From positions 62,001 through 126,000 of the forward strand of contig CAUCLI010000005.1 in the NCBI GenBank assembly GCA_958443615.1: a stretch of DNA of 64,000 nucleotides, written 5' to 3'. The position numbers and the translations under genes were made by a program. Positions within the stretch are counted from its first letter, which is position 1. Every line of letters begins with the position of its first letter. The DNA comes from an uncultured Collinsella sp. (GTDB taxonomy: Bacteria; Actinomycetota; Coriobacteriia; Coriobacteriales; Coriobacteriaceae). Of the stretch, positions 10,336 through 18,542 are shown one piece after another. Below the pieces are notes generated by a model. That model searched no databases and was not told the DNA's origin. It saw nothing but the letters and a program-made list of their open reading frames with translations.

Positions 10336-11089
10336 GCATTTCGACAAGGGCGATGCGCCTCCCGGGCGCACGCGAGGCCGCCTCGCGCGAGCCTGCGGCG
10401 CGCTGCTCAAGCTGTTCGCCGCGCTCATGGTGGTTGCCGGGGTGAGCGTGCTCGCATGGCCATGCGTCGACGCCGCGCTTACGTCGCGGCGCATGGGCGA
10501 GGCGTCGACCCGGCATGATGCCGCGGTTGCGCGGCTCGCCGAGGACGAGTTGCTGCACCAAGATCTCCTGCGCGCCGTGGACGAGTACAACCGCACGCTC
10601 GACGAGACGGGCCAGGCGGGCCTGCGCGACGCCTGGAGCTACACGGAGCCGAGTTTCGACCTCGCATCGTGGGGCATTCCCGATGACGTGTACGCTCGGC
10701 TGCGCATTCCCAACGCGGGCATCGACATGCCGCTCTACCTGGGCGCCACCGAGGCGCACCTGAATGTGGGTGCGGCGCATCTCACCCAGACGAGCCTGCC
10801 CGTGCGCGCGGTCGAGGGCGTCTCGGCCAACTCGGTGGTTGCCGGGCATCGCGGCTACCGTGCAAACGTTTTCTTTAACAACATAGTGAACCTCGTTGAG
10901 GGCGACGAGGTGTGCGTCGACACGCCGTGGGGCGAGGTCGAATATCGCGTGAGCGGCACGGCGGTCATCGATCCCGCCGACATCGACGCGGTGAAGATCC
11001 AGCCCGGGCGGACCATGCTCACCTTGGTGACATGCCACCCGCTCTACCGCAACTACCAGCGATACGTCGTCTACTGCGATCAGGCCTGA
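10322..11089 (+). CDS. Second class C-like sortase
   Basis: Probable pilus-associated sortase. The start at ATG 10322 lies inside the 3' end of the preceding sortase gene and gives 255 residues. There is one N-terminal membrane helix (about 24-42). The catalytic triad is visible: His in VVAGHRGY, Cys in TLVTCHPLY, Arg in YQRYVVYC. It differs from its neighbour in lacking the DPF lid and the C-terminal membrane helix, so the pair may divide the work: one polymerising the shaft, the other adding the adhesin or anchoring. This division is an inference. Confidence 0.88.
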   Translation: MRAGRHFDKGDAPPGRTRGRLARACGALLKLFAALMVVAGVSVLAWPCVDAALTSRRMGEASTRHDAAVARLAEDELLHQDLLRAVDEYNRTLDETGQAGLRDAWSYTEPSFDLASWGIPDDVYARLRIPNAGIDMPLYLGATEAHLNVGAAHLTQTSLPVRAVEGVSANSVVAGHRGYRANVFFNNIVNLVEGDEVCVDTPWGEVEYRVSGTAVIDPADIDAVKIQPGRTMLTLVTCHPLYRNYQRYVVYCDQA

Positions 11090-11108
11090 TGGTCGATGTG
11101 CAAAAGGG

Positions 11109-11143
11109 GATGTGCAAAAGGGGACGTGCCCCATTTGCACATC
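11109..11143. repeat. 35-bp palindrome of the TGCAAAAGGGGAC type
   Basis: Imperfect inverted repeat with arms beginning GATGTGCAAA and ending TTTGCACATC around AGGGGACGTGCCCC. A partial direct copy (11095-11110) precedes it. The GGGGAC core resembles that of the palindromes at 34715 and 37587, so it may be a dispersed intergenic repeat. It separates the pilus locus from the next gene set. Confidence 0.6.
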
Positions 11144-11164
11144 GGAGAGAGGGGAGAACTGTCC

Positions 11165-11950
11165 ATGGATGAGAGACGAGGCGGGACTGCGGGCACGCGG
11201 AGCGTATATGATCGCCATCCGGCGTGGCGGTGGGTCGATGCTATCGCATGGCTGGGCGACCTCATGCACCAGGAGATCATGGGGGAGCCCTACGAGGACG
11301 TCCGCGACTATCTGATCGCGAATCCGTGCGACGAGTACTGGTGCATCGGGCACGACTTCGACATGGCTGTTACCTCCTGGGTCGTGGAATCGGCGGTGCG
11401 TGATCGAGATAGCTGTCGTGTGGCCTATTGCTACATGGATGGGCTTAGGCCCCCGGCGTGGAGCCGCTGTTCGAAGTTCCTCGAGGAGGGCCTTGCCAAG
11501 GGCGACTTCAACAACATCAGGGCCGAGACGGACCCAGATATGCTCATCTCGCTCCAGCGGCTTGTCGACGACATTCCCGCCGACCTCGAAGATCGGTGGG
11601 ATGAAATTCCAGAGGGGGACTACGGGGACGATGGCTTTGAGGCATCCCTCCGCGCCGAGATGTATTGTCGGCTCGATTGGCGCGACATTCCCGAAGACCT
11701 CGAGGATGTAATACAGCGCGTGGAGGGGAGACCGCTCGAGCGTCTTTGGAGCCTCGGCTGGAAGTTCGACCGAGTGCTCCTAAGGCGTTTGGCAGTGTGG
11801 ATAGTTTTCTGCAGGACAACACCCGATGAGCTGATCGCGCTCCCTGCGGTTCTGCGCATGCCGGACAACGTCAAGGACGTGTCTTTGGTCGAGCGTCTAC
11901 GGGTCAAGAAGGTCTGGTTCCTCGATTCGTGCGAGCGGAGTCTGCCATGA
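11165..11950 (+). CDS. Unknown protein with two YW/FD-motif repeats (protein A)
   Basis: I do not recognise a described family. The start is ATG 11165 (GAGGGGAG upstream), giving 261 acidic, soluble-looking residues without a signal peptide or membrane helix. It has two copies of a motif shared with the next two genes. Copy 1 is at residues 58-66 (YWCIGHDFD, preceded by ANPCDE). Copy 2 is at about 194-202 (LWSLGWKFD). Each lies in a Trp/Asp/Glu-rich helical context. Its stop overlaps the start of the next gene as ATGA, so the two are translationally coupled. Its function is unknown. Confidence 0.75.
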   Translation: MDERRGGTAGTRSVYDRHPAWRWVDAIAWLGDLMHQEIMGEPYEDVRDYLIANPCDEYWCIGHDFDMAVTSWVVESAVRDRDSCRVAYCYMDGLRPPAWSRCSKFLEEGLAKGDFNNIRAETDPDMLISLQRLVDDIPADLEDRWDEIPEGDYGDDGFEASLRAEMYCRLDWRDIPEDLEDVIQRVEGRPLERLWSLGWKFDRVLLRRLAVWIVFCRTTPDELIALPAVLRMPDNVKDVSLVERLRVKKVWFLDSCERSLP

Positions 11951-12510
11951 GGGGATGGAATGACTCTGGAGATGCAACTGAACCTAATGGCGCCGCACTT
12001 GAGTGGTCCGGGGGTTTGTTGGGGGCCGACGGCACGGCTGCCATCATCCGGTATCTAGAAAAGCGCGGTCCCGATGAGTCCTATTGGGATATCAAGAGTT
12101 TCGACGTGTTGCTTATTTCCGTTCTTCGGGAAAAAGGCGTCTATTCTGCACGGCTCGGCAAGCTTAGGAGGATGCTCGAGCTGCTCGACCCACCTCAGGG
12201 GTCGGAGACCAGGCGCTGGTTCGAGGAGCGGATCGGCGAGAAGCAGAGGGGGCGGTTGTCGGCGCTCTTCGTGGCCGCCCTCGTTTTTCTCGTGGTATGT
12301 CTCCGCGTGTGCTCGTTGACGGAAAGGTTCGAACAGCGTGAACGGGCCCAACGGATCCAAGAGGACCTCAAGGAAATAAGGGCGCGTCAAAAGGAGGCCG
12401 ATGCCGCGTCGGATGGTGAGGATGACCTTGCGCTCGACCCCGGGGCGCAAGACGCCGCGGACCGTCTGTACGACATGCTCGACCCGGAATATGTGCCCAC
12501 AGCGGAGTGA
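11947..12510 (+). CDS. Unknown membrane protein with one YW/FD motif (protein B)
   Basis: Starts at ATG 11947, overlapping the stop of protein A, and has 187 residues. The motif YWDIKSFD is at residues 46-53. It is followed by LLDPPQGSETRRW, a segment that recurs after the motifs of protein C (LDPPHGT, LEPPTGSDTW). One transmembrane helix (about 104-122) and a charged coiled-coil-like stretch (about 124-152) follow, then an acidic tail. The motif domain is probably cytosolic. Twenty-seven bases separate it from protein C. Function unknown. Confidence 0.75.
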   Translation: MRGWNDSGDATEPNGAALEWSGGLLGADGTAAIIRYLEKRGPDESYWDIKSFDVLLISVLREKGVYSARLGKLRRMLELLDPPQGSETRRWFEERIGEKQRGRLSALFVAALVFLVVCLRVCSLTERFEQRERAQRIQEDLKEIRARQKEADAASDGEDDLALDPGAQDAADRLYDMLDPEYVPTAE

Positions 12511-12537
12511 CGTGTAAGCGCTCGCGAAAGGAGTGAC

Positions 12538-14898
12538 ATGGAAACTGGCAAGAACCCCGAGGGATGGGACGCGCGCGATTGGGCGTTCGCGTTCGGCAAG
12601 CTGGTCCCCTGGATCGAGCGCCCCGGCGAGCTCGAGGAATTCCTGAGGGAGCATCCCCGCTGCGACGCATGGTGGAGCGAATTTCAGTTCGATCGCGTGG
12701 TCGCCACGGGCGTATGGGAGGCGCCGGTTGGTTACGAGTATCCTTCCGACGAGATTGAGTCGATGCTGGCCGCGCTGGACCCTCCGCACGGTACCTTGAC
12801 GATCAGCGCCAAACGTTCTTTGTTCCTCTACGCAAGCAATCCGTGCGCTAAGCCGCGTTACCTCGCCGCGTCGCTGGGAGACGCGCTCGATGAGTTCGAT
12901 CGCGCTGCCGGTGCGGGCAGCATATGGGCCCCCGAGGGGATGCGCTACCACATGGAGATGCTCGTCTCCGGGCTGGGCTGCGCGGCCGAATCGCTGCGGG
13001 ACGCCGTTCGCATATGCCGCATGCATCCGGCGGATCGGTACTGGGCGTTCGGCCGGGAGTTCGATCGCGGGGTCCTCGAGAACCTGTCCGACCTGATCGA
13101 CGAGGAGGATGCCTCCATCGACGAGGTGCTCGCGCTCGGCGACGCCCTCGAGCCGCCGACGGGCTCGGACACCTGGGCGCTCCTGTCGACGCGCCTGGAG
13201 GAGATGGCCCCTCCGGGAACGTCGTGGAAAGATCTGGCTAAGGCCCATCCGTGGCTCGCCGACGCGCATTGGTCCGCGGCAGAGGAAGAGCGGGCGCGCC
13301 TGTGGTACGGCGCCTACTGCTGGTGCGAGCGACTTGTGATGCAGGTGCGGGGAATCAATCCGCCCTGCGAATCCCTCGAGGTGTTCTTCCGCGACAACCC
13401 TGCGGACGGGTACTGGGACCTCGGCGAGCCGTTCGACCTCTTGGTGACCTCGCAGTTGGTGGAACGGTATCAAAAGCTCGAGCCCGTGGGTGCGTGCGCC
13501 CGTGCGGACTCGAAGATGATGACTGTCCGCATGGTTGATGCCGATCATTCACCTGATGGAGATCGCCGAAAGGGGCGAGATGAGGTCGCCTCCATTTCCA
13601 CCCTTGTGAATGCTCCTGCGGGGACGCTCACCGAGGCGTGGCTTGCGGACGTCGAGGAGGCTGAGTCCGTAGAAAGGGAGTGCCCGCCGCCGGATGGGCT
13701 CAATGAATATATCCGGCGCTTGCTGATCTCAGAGTGCGGATATGGTGGTTCCGACGAGGAGATTCCAGTTGGCATCACGTGTGGTGCGCTAACGCTTGTC
13801 CATACAAAGATGCTCGAGGCATGTCGGGGCTCCGATTATTCCCTTATCAAGCCGTATTCCGAGGACGCCGATATTGCTGCCGACGCCGCCAACTGGCTCG
13901 AGCATTTCAGGGAGATCGAAGTCACGGAGGACAATCTGACGGGGGTCGTAAGATTCGTGCTCGCGTTTCCTCCTGGCCGATTCTGGCTGCTTTCGCGCAA
14001 GAGCTTTGACATTCCCCTTGACTCGTGGCTCATGTCGGTTTTCAAAAACAAGTTGAGTTCATCAATGCTCCGTTTTTTGCTCGATGAGCTCATGGCACCC
14101 AAAGACTCGGCGACCTACAACTCTATTATGGGCCATATGGAAGCTATGAAGGAATATGAGGAGTCGCAGAAGGCCGATGAGTATGAGGAGAAGCTTCGGG
14201 AAACGGGGGAGGGCCGAGAGCCCGGGGCGCCCGAAAGTGGGATGACGGAGCGTGGGGCCTCTTGCCCTGCCAATAAGAACATGATTGTGGACGAGGCGCC
14301 GAGGGGGCCGCTGTTCGATGCGACGGATCCGGGGCCGAGCGCTCTCCCACGGCCCGGCGCCTCCTCCGGCGCCGTCGCACGCGCGGCGCGTGTCCCGTCA
14401 TCCGGCGGCGAGGCGTCACGTGGGGTTCCGGCTGTCGGCGGATCCGATCAAGGCCCGAGCCGCCAACCGGCGCAGCGGGGAAAGGCCCTTAAGGCCCTGT
14501 GCGCCGCCGTCCTCGTTCTCGCCGTCGCCATCGTGGCGTTCGCGGGCTACGCGCGCTGGCATGATCAGCGCGAGCGCGAGGAGCACGAGGCCTACATGGC
14601 GTCGCTTGAGCGCCTCGACCGGGGCGAGCTCGAGGCGGCGATCGCCGCTAACGCGGCGATCAACGAGGCGTTCATAAAGGCGGAGCTCGCCAATGGCCAG
14701 CGGGCGGACGCTCTGGACGAGGACGTCGAGATCCTCTCCATCGACCTGGAGGACGGCGATCTCGTTTCCGGCTGGGTGAACGCCGTCTGCACCGTCAGGG
14801 GCCTCGAGAGCGGGGCCGTCTACGAGGTCGACCTCGGCCTGCGCGACGACGGCGTGGTGAAGTACGTGTTCGGATACATGGTCGCGGACGAACGCTAG
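12538..14898 (+). CDS. Large unknown membrane protein with four YW/FD repeats (protein C)
   Basis: Starts at ATG 12538 with AAAGGAG upstream and has 786 residues. The shared motif appears four times: residues 45-52 (WWSEFQFD), 168-176 (YWAFGREFD), 292-300 (YWDLGEPFD) and 482-491 (FWLLSRKSFD). Each is preceded by a P-containing turn (EHPRCD, MHPADR, DNPADG, FPPGR), and most are followed by a helix and a PP-G-T segment. A low-complexity Pro/Ala/Gly linker (about 560-645) leads to one transmembrane helix (about 650-672). A final domain of about 110 residues is probably extracellular. No catalytic motif is recognised. The three proteins look like paralogues built from one unit. Confidence 0.78.
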   Translation: METGKNPEGWDARDWAFAFGKLVPWIERPGELEEFLREHPRCDAWWSEFQFDRVVATGVWEAPVGYEYPSDEIESMLAALDPPHGTLTISAKRSLFLYASNPCAKPRYLAASLGDALDEFDRAAGAGSIWAPEGMRYHMEMLVSGLGCAAESLRDAVRICRMHPADRYWAFGREFDRGVLENLSDLIDEEDASIDEVLALGDALEPPTGSDTWALLSTRLEEMAPPGTSWKDLAKAHPWLADAHWSAAEEERARLWYGAYCWCERLVMQVRGINPPCESLEVFFRDNPADGYWDLGEPFDLLVTSQLVERYQKLEPVGACARADSKMMTVRMVDADHSPDGDRRKGRDEVASISTLVNAPAGTLTEAWLADVEEAESVERECPPPDGLNEYIRRLLISECGYGGSDEEIPVGITCGALTLVHTKMLEACRGSDYSLIKPYSEDADIAADAANWLEHFREIEVTEDNLTGVVRFVLAFPPGRFWLLSRKSFDIPLDSWLMSVFKNKLSSSMLRFLLDELMAPKDSATYNSIMGHMEAMKEYEESQKADEYEEKLRETGEGREPGAPESGMTERGASCPANKNMIVDEAPRGPLFDATDPGPSALPRPGASSGAVARAARVPSSGGEASRGVPAVGGSDQGPSRQPAQRGKALKALCAAVLVLAVAIVAFAGYARWHDQREREEHEAYMASLERLDRGELEAAIAANAAINEAFIKAELANGQRADALDEDVEILSIDLEDGDLVSGWVNAVCTVRGLESGAVYEVDLGLRDDGVVKYVFGYMVADER

Positions 14899-14980
14899 GG
14901 TCGCGGTGCTTTAGGCATAGCGCGGCATGAGCCTGTGCATCATTTGCATTTTTCCAACTCGAAACATGGGGGAAATATTG

Positions 14981-15009
14981 TTGACTGCATTTTGATAAAG
15001 CGCAATACT
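14981..15009 (+). promoter_or_regulatory. Promoter of the cstA leader
   Basis: TTGACT (14981-14986), 17-bp spacer, AATACT (15004-15009). It would start a leader RNA of about 230 nt before cstA that contains a short peptide gene and a terminator. Confidence 0.7.
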
Positions 15010-15080
15010 GCAAAGCGTCCACTTTAGTAGACGGGAGCGCATCCCGCGCGAACGTCGCGAACACAAAGGGTTTTGAAGTC

Positions 15081-15122
15081 ATGCGTCATCTTTGCCTAGA
15101 CATTCTCAGCATTATTAGCTAG
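15081..15122 (+). CDS. Leader peptide of the cstA attenuator (13 residues)
   Basis: ATG 15081 to TAG 15120-15122 encodes MRHLCLDILSIIS. An AAGGG sequence lies ten bases before the ATG. The peptide is rich in Leu and Ile with one Cys. It ends exactly where the first of three competing RNA arms begins, the usual arrangement for ribosome-mediated attenuation. Which amino acid is sensed is not established. Confidence 0.6.
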   Translation: MRHLCLDILSIIS

Positions 15123-15212
15123 CACGGGTTGGCAAGATGTGCTGCCCGTGCGCTTCACGGGCGGCTGATAGCTGATGGGGGCCGTCGTATCGTATCGACG
15201 GCCCCCATTTTT
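15122..15212 (+). promoter_or_regulatory. Candidate ribosome-mediated attenuator upstream of cstA
   Basis: Segment 1 (15122-15128, GCACGGG) can pair with segment 2 (15145-15151, CCCGTGC). Segment 2 can instead pair with segment 3 (15144-15150 with 15156-15162). Segment 3 (GGCGGC, 15160-15165) can also pair with the 5' arm of the terminator (GCCGTC, 15181-15186). The arms are therefore mutually exclusive. A ribosome at the leader stop would cover segment 1, favour 2:3 and let the terminator form. Early stalling would allow 1:2 and free segment 3 as an antiterminator. This logic is inferred from base pairing. Confidence 0.6.
15175..15212 (+). terminator. Intrinsic terminator 33 bp before cstA
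   Basis: Thirteen-bp arms (15175-15187 and 15196-15208), GC-rich, followed by a T-run to 15212. It stands between the leader promoter and the cstA start, so cstA is expressed only when termination is avoided or when another start is used. Confidence 0.85.
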
Positions 15213-15244
15213 ATGGCTTTGACACTCAAGAGGGGGAGGAAATC

Positions 15245-17086
15245 ATGAACGGAGTCGTATTGATGGTGGTGGCGGCGGCAGTTCTGGCCGCGGGCTACCT
15301 GGGCTACGGCAGGTGGCTCGCGAACAAGTGGGGCGTCGACCGCGAGGCGCTCACCCCGGCCTGCCGCATGGAAGACGGCAAGAACTTCTCGCCTGCTTCC
15401 GCCTTTACCGTGTTCTCGCACCAGTTCAGCTCGATCTGCGGCGCGGGTCCCGTCACGGGCACGATCGTCGCCATGGCGTTCGGCTGGCTTCCCGTCGTGC
15501 TGTGGGTCCTCGTGGGCGGCATCTTCTTCGGCGCGGTGCATGACTTCGGCGCGCTGTACGCCTCGATGAAGAACAACGGCAAGTCGCTCGCCCAGCTCAT
15601 CGAGAAGTACATCGGCCGAACGGGCCGCCGCCTGTTCCTGCTGTTCTGCTGGCTGTTCTGCCTGATCGTCATCGCCGCGTTCACCTCCATGGTCTCGGGC
15701 ACCTTCGCGATGACGGTCGACGCCGCGGGCGCGGTGGACCTCTCCAAGTCCTATGCCGCGGGCTGCGCGGGCACGATCTCGATCCTGTTCACCTTCGTCG
15801 CCATGGTCTTCGGCTGGGCCTGCCGCAAGTTCAACCTCACGGGCACCAAGCAGTTCGCCACCGGCGTCGTGCTCATGGTCGCCATGTTCGCGGTGGGCAT
15901 GCAGTTCCCCGTCTACCTCGACCTCAACGGTTGGATCGCCGTCGTCATGGTGTACCTGGTGTTCGCCGGCGCCATGCCCATCCAGACCCTCAAGCAGCCG
16001 CGCGACTACCTGACCTCCATCATGATGATCGTCATGATCGCGTGCGCCGTTCTCGGCATCGTGGTGCTCGGCGTCAAGGGCCAGGCCACCATCACCGCCC
16101 CGGTGTTCACGGGCTTCACCACCGCCTCCGGCATGATGTTCCCGGTGCTGTTCGTCTCCGTCGCCTGCGGCGCGCTCTCCGGTTTCCACAGCCTGGTGTC
16201 CTCGGGCACGTCCTCCAAGATGGTCGAGAACGAGGCCGACGCGGTCAAGGTCGGTTACGGCGCCATGGTCGTCGAGTCCTTCGTGGGCATCCTCGCCATC
16301 ATCGTCGCCGGCATCATGTTCTCCGACATGAACACCGCCGGCACCGGCGCCCTCAACGCCGGCGTCGCCTCCACCCCGTTCGCGATCTTCGCCACCGGCA
16401 TCGCCCGCGGCATGCAGGCCTTCGGCGTCGACGGCACCGTGGCGACCGTGTTCATGACCATGAACGTCTCCGCCCTCGCCCTGACCTCGCTCGACGCGGT
16501 CGCCCGCATCGGCCGCACGTCTTTCTCCGAGTTCTTCGCCGCGAGCAACGACGCCCTGGCCGTTGAGAGCGAGAAGACCGGCGCCATGAAGGTGCTCGGC
16601 AACCCCTGGTTCGCCACCGTCGTGACGCTGCTGCCCGGCCTCGCCCTCACCTTTGGCGGTTACCTCAACATCTGGCCGCTGTTCGGCGCCTCCAACCAGC
16701 TGCTCGGCGGCATGACCATGATCACCCTGGCCGTGTTCTGCAAGTGCACCGGCCGTAAGGGGCTGATGCTCTACGTGCCCGTGGCGTTCCTGCTCGTGTG
16801 CACCTTCACCTCGCTCGCCATGAGCATCGCCGGTTGCGTGACGGCGCTGCAGACGGGCGGCATGGCCGTCATGGCAACCTCCGGCCTGCAGCTCGTGTTC
16901 GCCGTGCTCCTGGTCGCCCTCGGCCTGATCGTCACCGGCAACTGCCTGAAGGAGCTGCGCGGCAAGGAGTTCGGTTCCATGCCCGACGAGGAGCCCGAGT
17001 GGTCCGAGATGGGCGCCCACGACTACCGCGCCGGCAAGTTCTCCGGCAAGGGGGAGGTGCCCGAGGGCGTCGCCGTCGAGGCGTAA
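15245..17086 (+). CDS. cstA: CstA-family transporter
   Basis: Multipass membrane transporter of the CstA family, whose characterised members import peptides or pyruvate during carbon limitation. The 613 residues start at ATG 15245 (AGGGGGAGG upstream). The family region is clear: GYLGYGRWLANKWGV, then FSSICGAGPVTGTIVA, FFGAVHDFGALYAS and the later SNQLLGGMTM. About 15 hydrophobic segments are visible. The upstream attenuator implies control by charged tRNA or translation status. A terminator follows at 17139. The gene stands alone, without a BtsSR-type two-component system nearby. Confidence 0.94.
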   Translation: MNGVVLMVVAAAVLAAGYLGYGRWLANKWGVDREALTPACRMEDGKNFSPASAFTVFSHQFSSICGAGPVTGTIVAMAFGWLPVVLWVLVGGIFFGAVHDFGALYASMKNNGKSLAQLIEKYIGRTGRRLFLLFCWLFCLIVIAAFTSMVSGTFAMTVDAAGAVDLSKSYAAGCAGTISILFTFVAMVFGWACRKFNLTGTKQFATGVVLMVAMFAVGMQFPVYLDLNGWIAVVMVYLVFAGAMPIQTLKQPRDYLTSIMMIVMIACAVLGIVVLGVKGQATITAPVFTGFTTASGMMFPVLFVSVACGALSGFHSLVSSGTSSKMVENEADAVKVGYGAMVVESFVGILAIIVAGIMFSDMNTAGTGALNAGVASTPFAIFATGIARGMQAFGVDGTVATVFMTMNVSALALTSLDAVARIGRTSFSEFFAASNDALAVESEKTGAMKVLGNPWFATVVTLLPGLALTFGGYLNIWPLFGASNQLLGGMTMITLAVFCKCTGRKGLMLYVPVAFLLVCTFTSLAMSIAGCVTALQTGGMAVMATSGLQLVFAVLLVALGLIVTGNCLKELRGKEFGSMPDEEPEWSEMGAHDYRAGKFSGKGEVPEGVAVEA

Positions 17087-17138
17087 GGGCCTCGCCCGAT
17101 GATGGGCGCCCTCCTTGTGCAAGTCCCCTCCAAATGAG

Positions 17139-17169
17139 CGGGTCGGTCGCCGATGCGGCCGGCCCGTTT
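17139..17169 (+). terminator. Terminator after cstA
   Basis: Twelve-bp stem (17139-17150 with 17155-17166, two G-T wobbles), 4-nt loop, then TTT. It closes the cstA transcript before the -10-like TATAAT at 17240. Confidence 0.65.
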
Positions 17170-17239
17170 CGCGATATTGCCGGCGTTGCCGCGGTGTGAA
17201 GGAAGGGGCCTCGGCAACGCGCACTTCGCGCGCACTGGG

Positions 17240-17245
17240 TATAAT
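17240..17245 (+). promoter_or_regulatory. -10 element (TATAAT) of the YtxH-like gene
   Basis: Perfect TATAAT 54 bp before the ATG at 17299. No good -35 is visible at the normal spacing. Confidence 0.45.
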
Positions 17246-17298
17246 GGTTCAACATCAAAAGACCCGACATGGACCGATCGTCCTGTAAAGGAGTAATC

Positions 17299-17679
17299 AT
17301 GGGCAAGGGTATGAGTTTTGTCGCAGGTGCCGCGCTCGGCGCCGCCGCCGGTGTCGTCCTGGGCGTGCTGTACGCCCCGCGTTCCGGCTCCGAGACCCGC
17401 GCCATGGCCGCCGACATGGCCAACGACGCATGGGATTCCGCCCGCGATATGTACGAGCAGGGCGTTGACCAGGCCCGTTGTGCCATGGGCGATTTCGGTC
17501 CCACCATGGACGCCGCGACCGACGAGCTCCGCGCCAAGGTCGACCTCGCCCGCGAGCGCATGGACCAGCTGCGCGAGCAGCTCAACGTCGCCGTGGCCTC
17601 CGGCACTGTGACCCCCGCCGCCGACGTGGTGGTGGAGACGGTATCCGCCGAGGCCCCGTTCGACCCCGTCCAGGCCTAA
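17299..17679 (+). CDS. YtxH-like small protein
   Basis: 126 residues from ATG 17299 (AAAGGAG upstream). An N-terminal hydrophobic Gly/Ala helix (GAALGAAAGVVLGVLYAPRSG) is followed by SETR and a long amphipathic helix. This is the layout of the YtxH family, small membrane-associated proteins often linked to general stress. The C-terminal half is charged and probably coiled coil. It is followed within 25 bp by the PRC-barrel gene, so the two are likely cotranscribed. The biochemical role of the family is not known. Confidence 0.8.
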   Translation: MGKGMSFVAGAALGAAAGVVLGVLYAPRSGSETRAMAADMANDAWDSARDMYEQGVDQARCAMGDFGPTMDAATDELRAKVDLARERMDQLREQLNVAVASGTVTPAADVVVETVSAEAPFDPVQA

Positions 17680-17701
17680 GTCCGGCTCACCGCCGAACCG
17701 C

Positions 17702-18499
17702 ATGCTGGCCGGTGATTTCGCGGGACTCAAGCTGTACAGGCTTCCCGCACAGGACAAGAAACTCAAAAAGGACGGCACGCCGCGCGACCCCAAGAAGATC
17801 GGCAAGTTCCACTGCCCGGTGTTCTCCCCTGAGGGCACGCGGGTGGTGGGTTTCATGCTCAGGCTTCCCGATATCGCGGGCATGATCAAGCAGCCCGACC
17901 GCTTCGTCGCCTACGACGCGATCGCCGCAGGTGCCGAGGAGATCGTCGTCAAGGAGGGTGTCGCCGCGTTCGATGCCGCGGCCGCCAAGCGCCTCGGCGT
18001 CGATTTGGACGCGTGCCTCATCTGGACCGGCATGGACGTGCGCACGGTCTCGGGGGAGCGCGCGGGCTACTGCGCCGACGTCGATTTCAACCCCCGCACC
18101 GGTGCCGTCAACGCCTTCATCCTCACCGAGGGCGGGGCATCCAACGCGCTCGTCGGCCATCGCGAGATGCCCGCGAGCATGCTCAAGGGTTATCGCGACG
18201 GCGCGATGGTCGTGAGCGACGAGGCGTCCTCCCTCGAGTTCTCCGGTGGTGCCGCGGCCAAGGCCGCCGAGGCGAGCGTGAAGGTCGCCGCGAAGGCGTC
18301 CGAGGTGACCGCTAAGGCCAAAGTGCAGGCGAAGAAGGGCGCCGCCGTCATCGACGAGAAGGGGTCCGAGGCCTTGGATCGCGGCAGCCGCGCGCTGGGC
18401 AAGCAACTCGGCAAGACGAAGGGCATGTTCGGCGCCTTCGTGAGCGAATACAAGAAGGCCGCGGGGACCCCCGCCAAGGGATCGGGGAAGAAGTCCTAG
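17702..18499 (+). CDS. PRC-barrel domain protein
   Basis: 265 residues without a signal peptide. The first half (about 1-165) shows two PRC-barrel-like units, small beta domains found in photosystem H subunits, RimM and some MgtE relatives. The second half is Ala/Lys-rich and helical (about 175-235), ending in a basic tail. The ATG at 17702 has no strong ribosome site and lies 22 bases after the YtxH-like stop. The nearby MgtE-like protein also begins with a PRC-like unit, but a functional link is only suggested by proximity. Confidence 0.75.
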   Translation: MLAGDFAGLKLYRLPAQDKKLKKDGTPRDPKKIGKFHCPVFSPEGTRVVGFMLRLPDIAGMIKQPDRFVAYDAIAAGAEEIVVKEGVAAFDAAAAKRLGVDLDACLIWTGMDVRTVSGERAGYCADVDFNPRTGAVNAFILTEGGASNALVGHREMPASMLKGYRDGAMVVSDEASSLEFSGGAAAKAAEASVKVAAKASEVTAKAKVQAKKGAAVIDEKGSEALDRGSRALGKQLGKTKGMFGAFVSEYKKAAGTPAKGSGKKS

Positions 18500-18542
18500 C
18501 GCGCCGTCGCCCAAATACGACATCCGATGGACGGGAGAACCA

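Noticed and set aside
15155..17224. Very long antisense open frame opposite cstA (similar ones opposite mgtE/NRAMP, the Fe-S flavoprotein and dnaK)
   Set aside because: High GC makes antisense frames open by chance. Their products are low-complexity His/Gly/Arg/Asp strings, without ribosome sites, opposite well-recognised genes.
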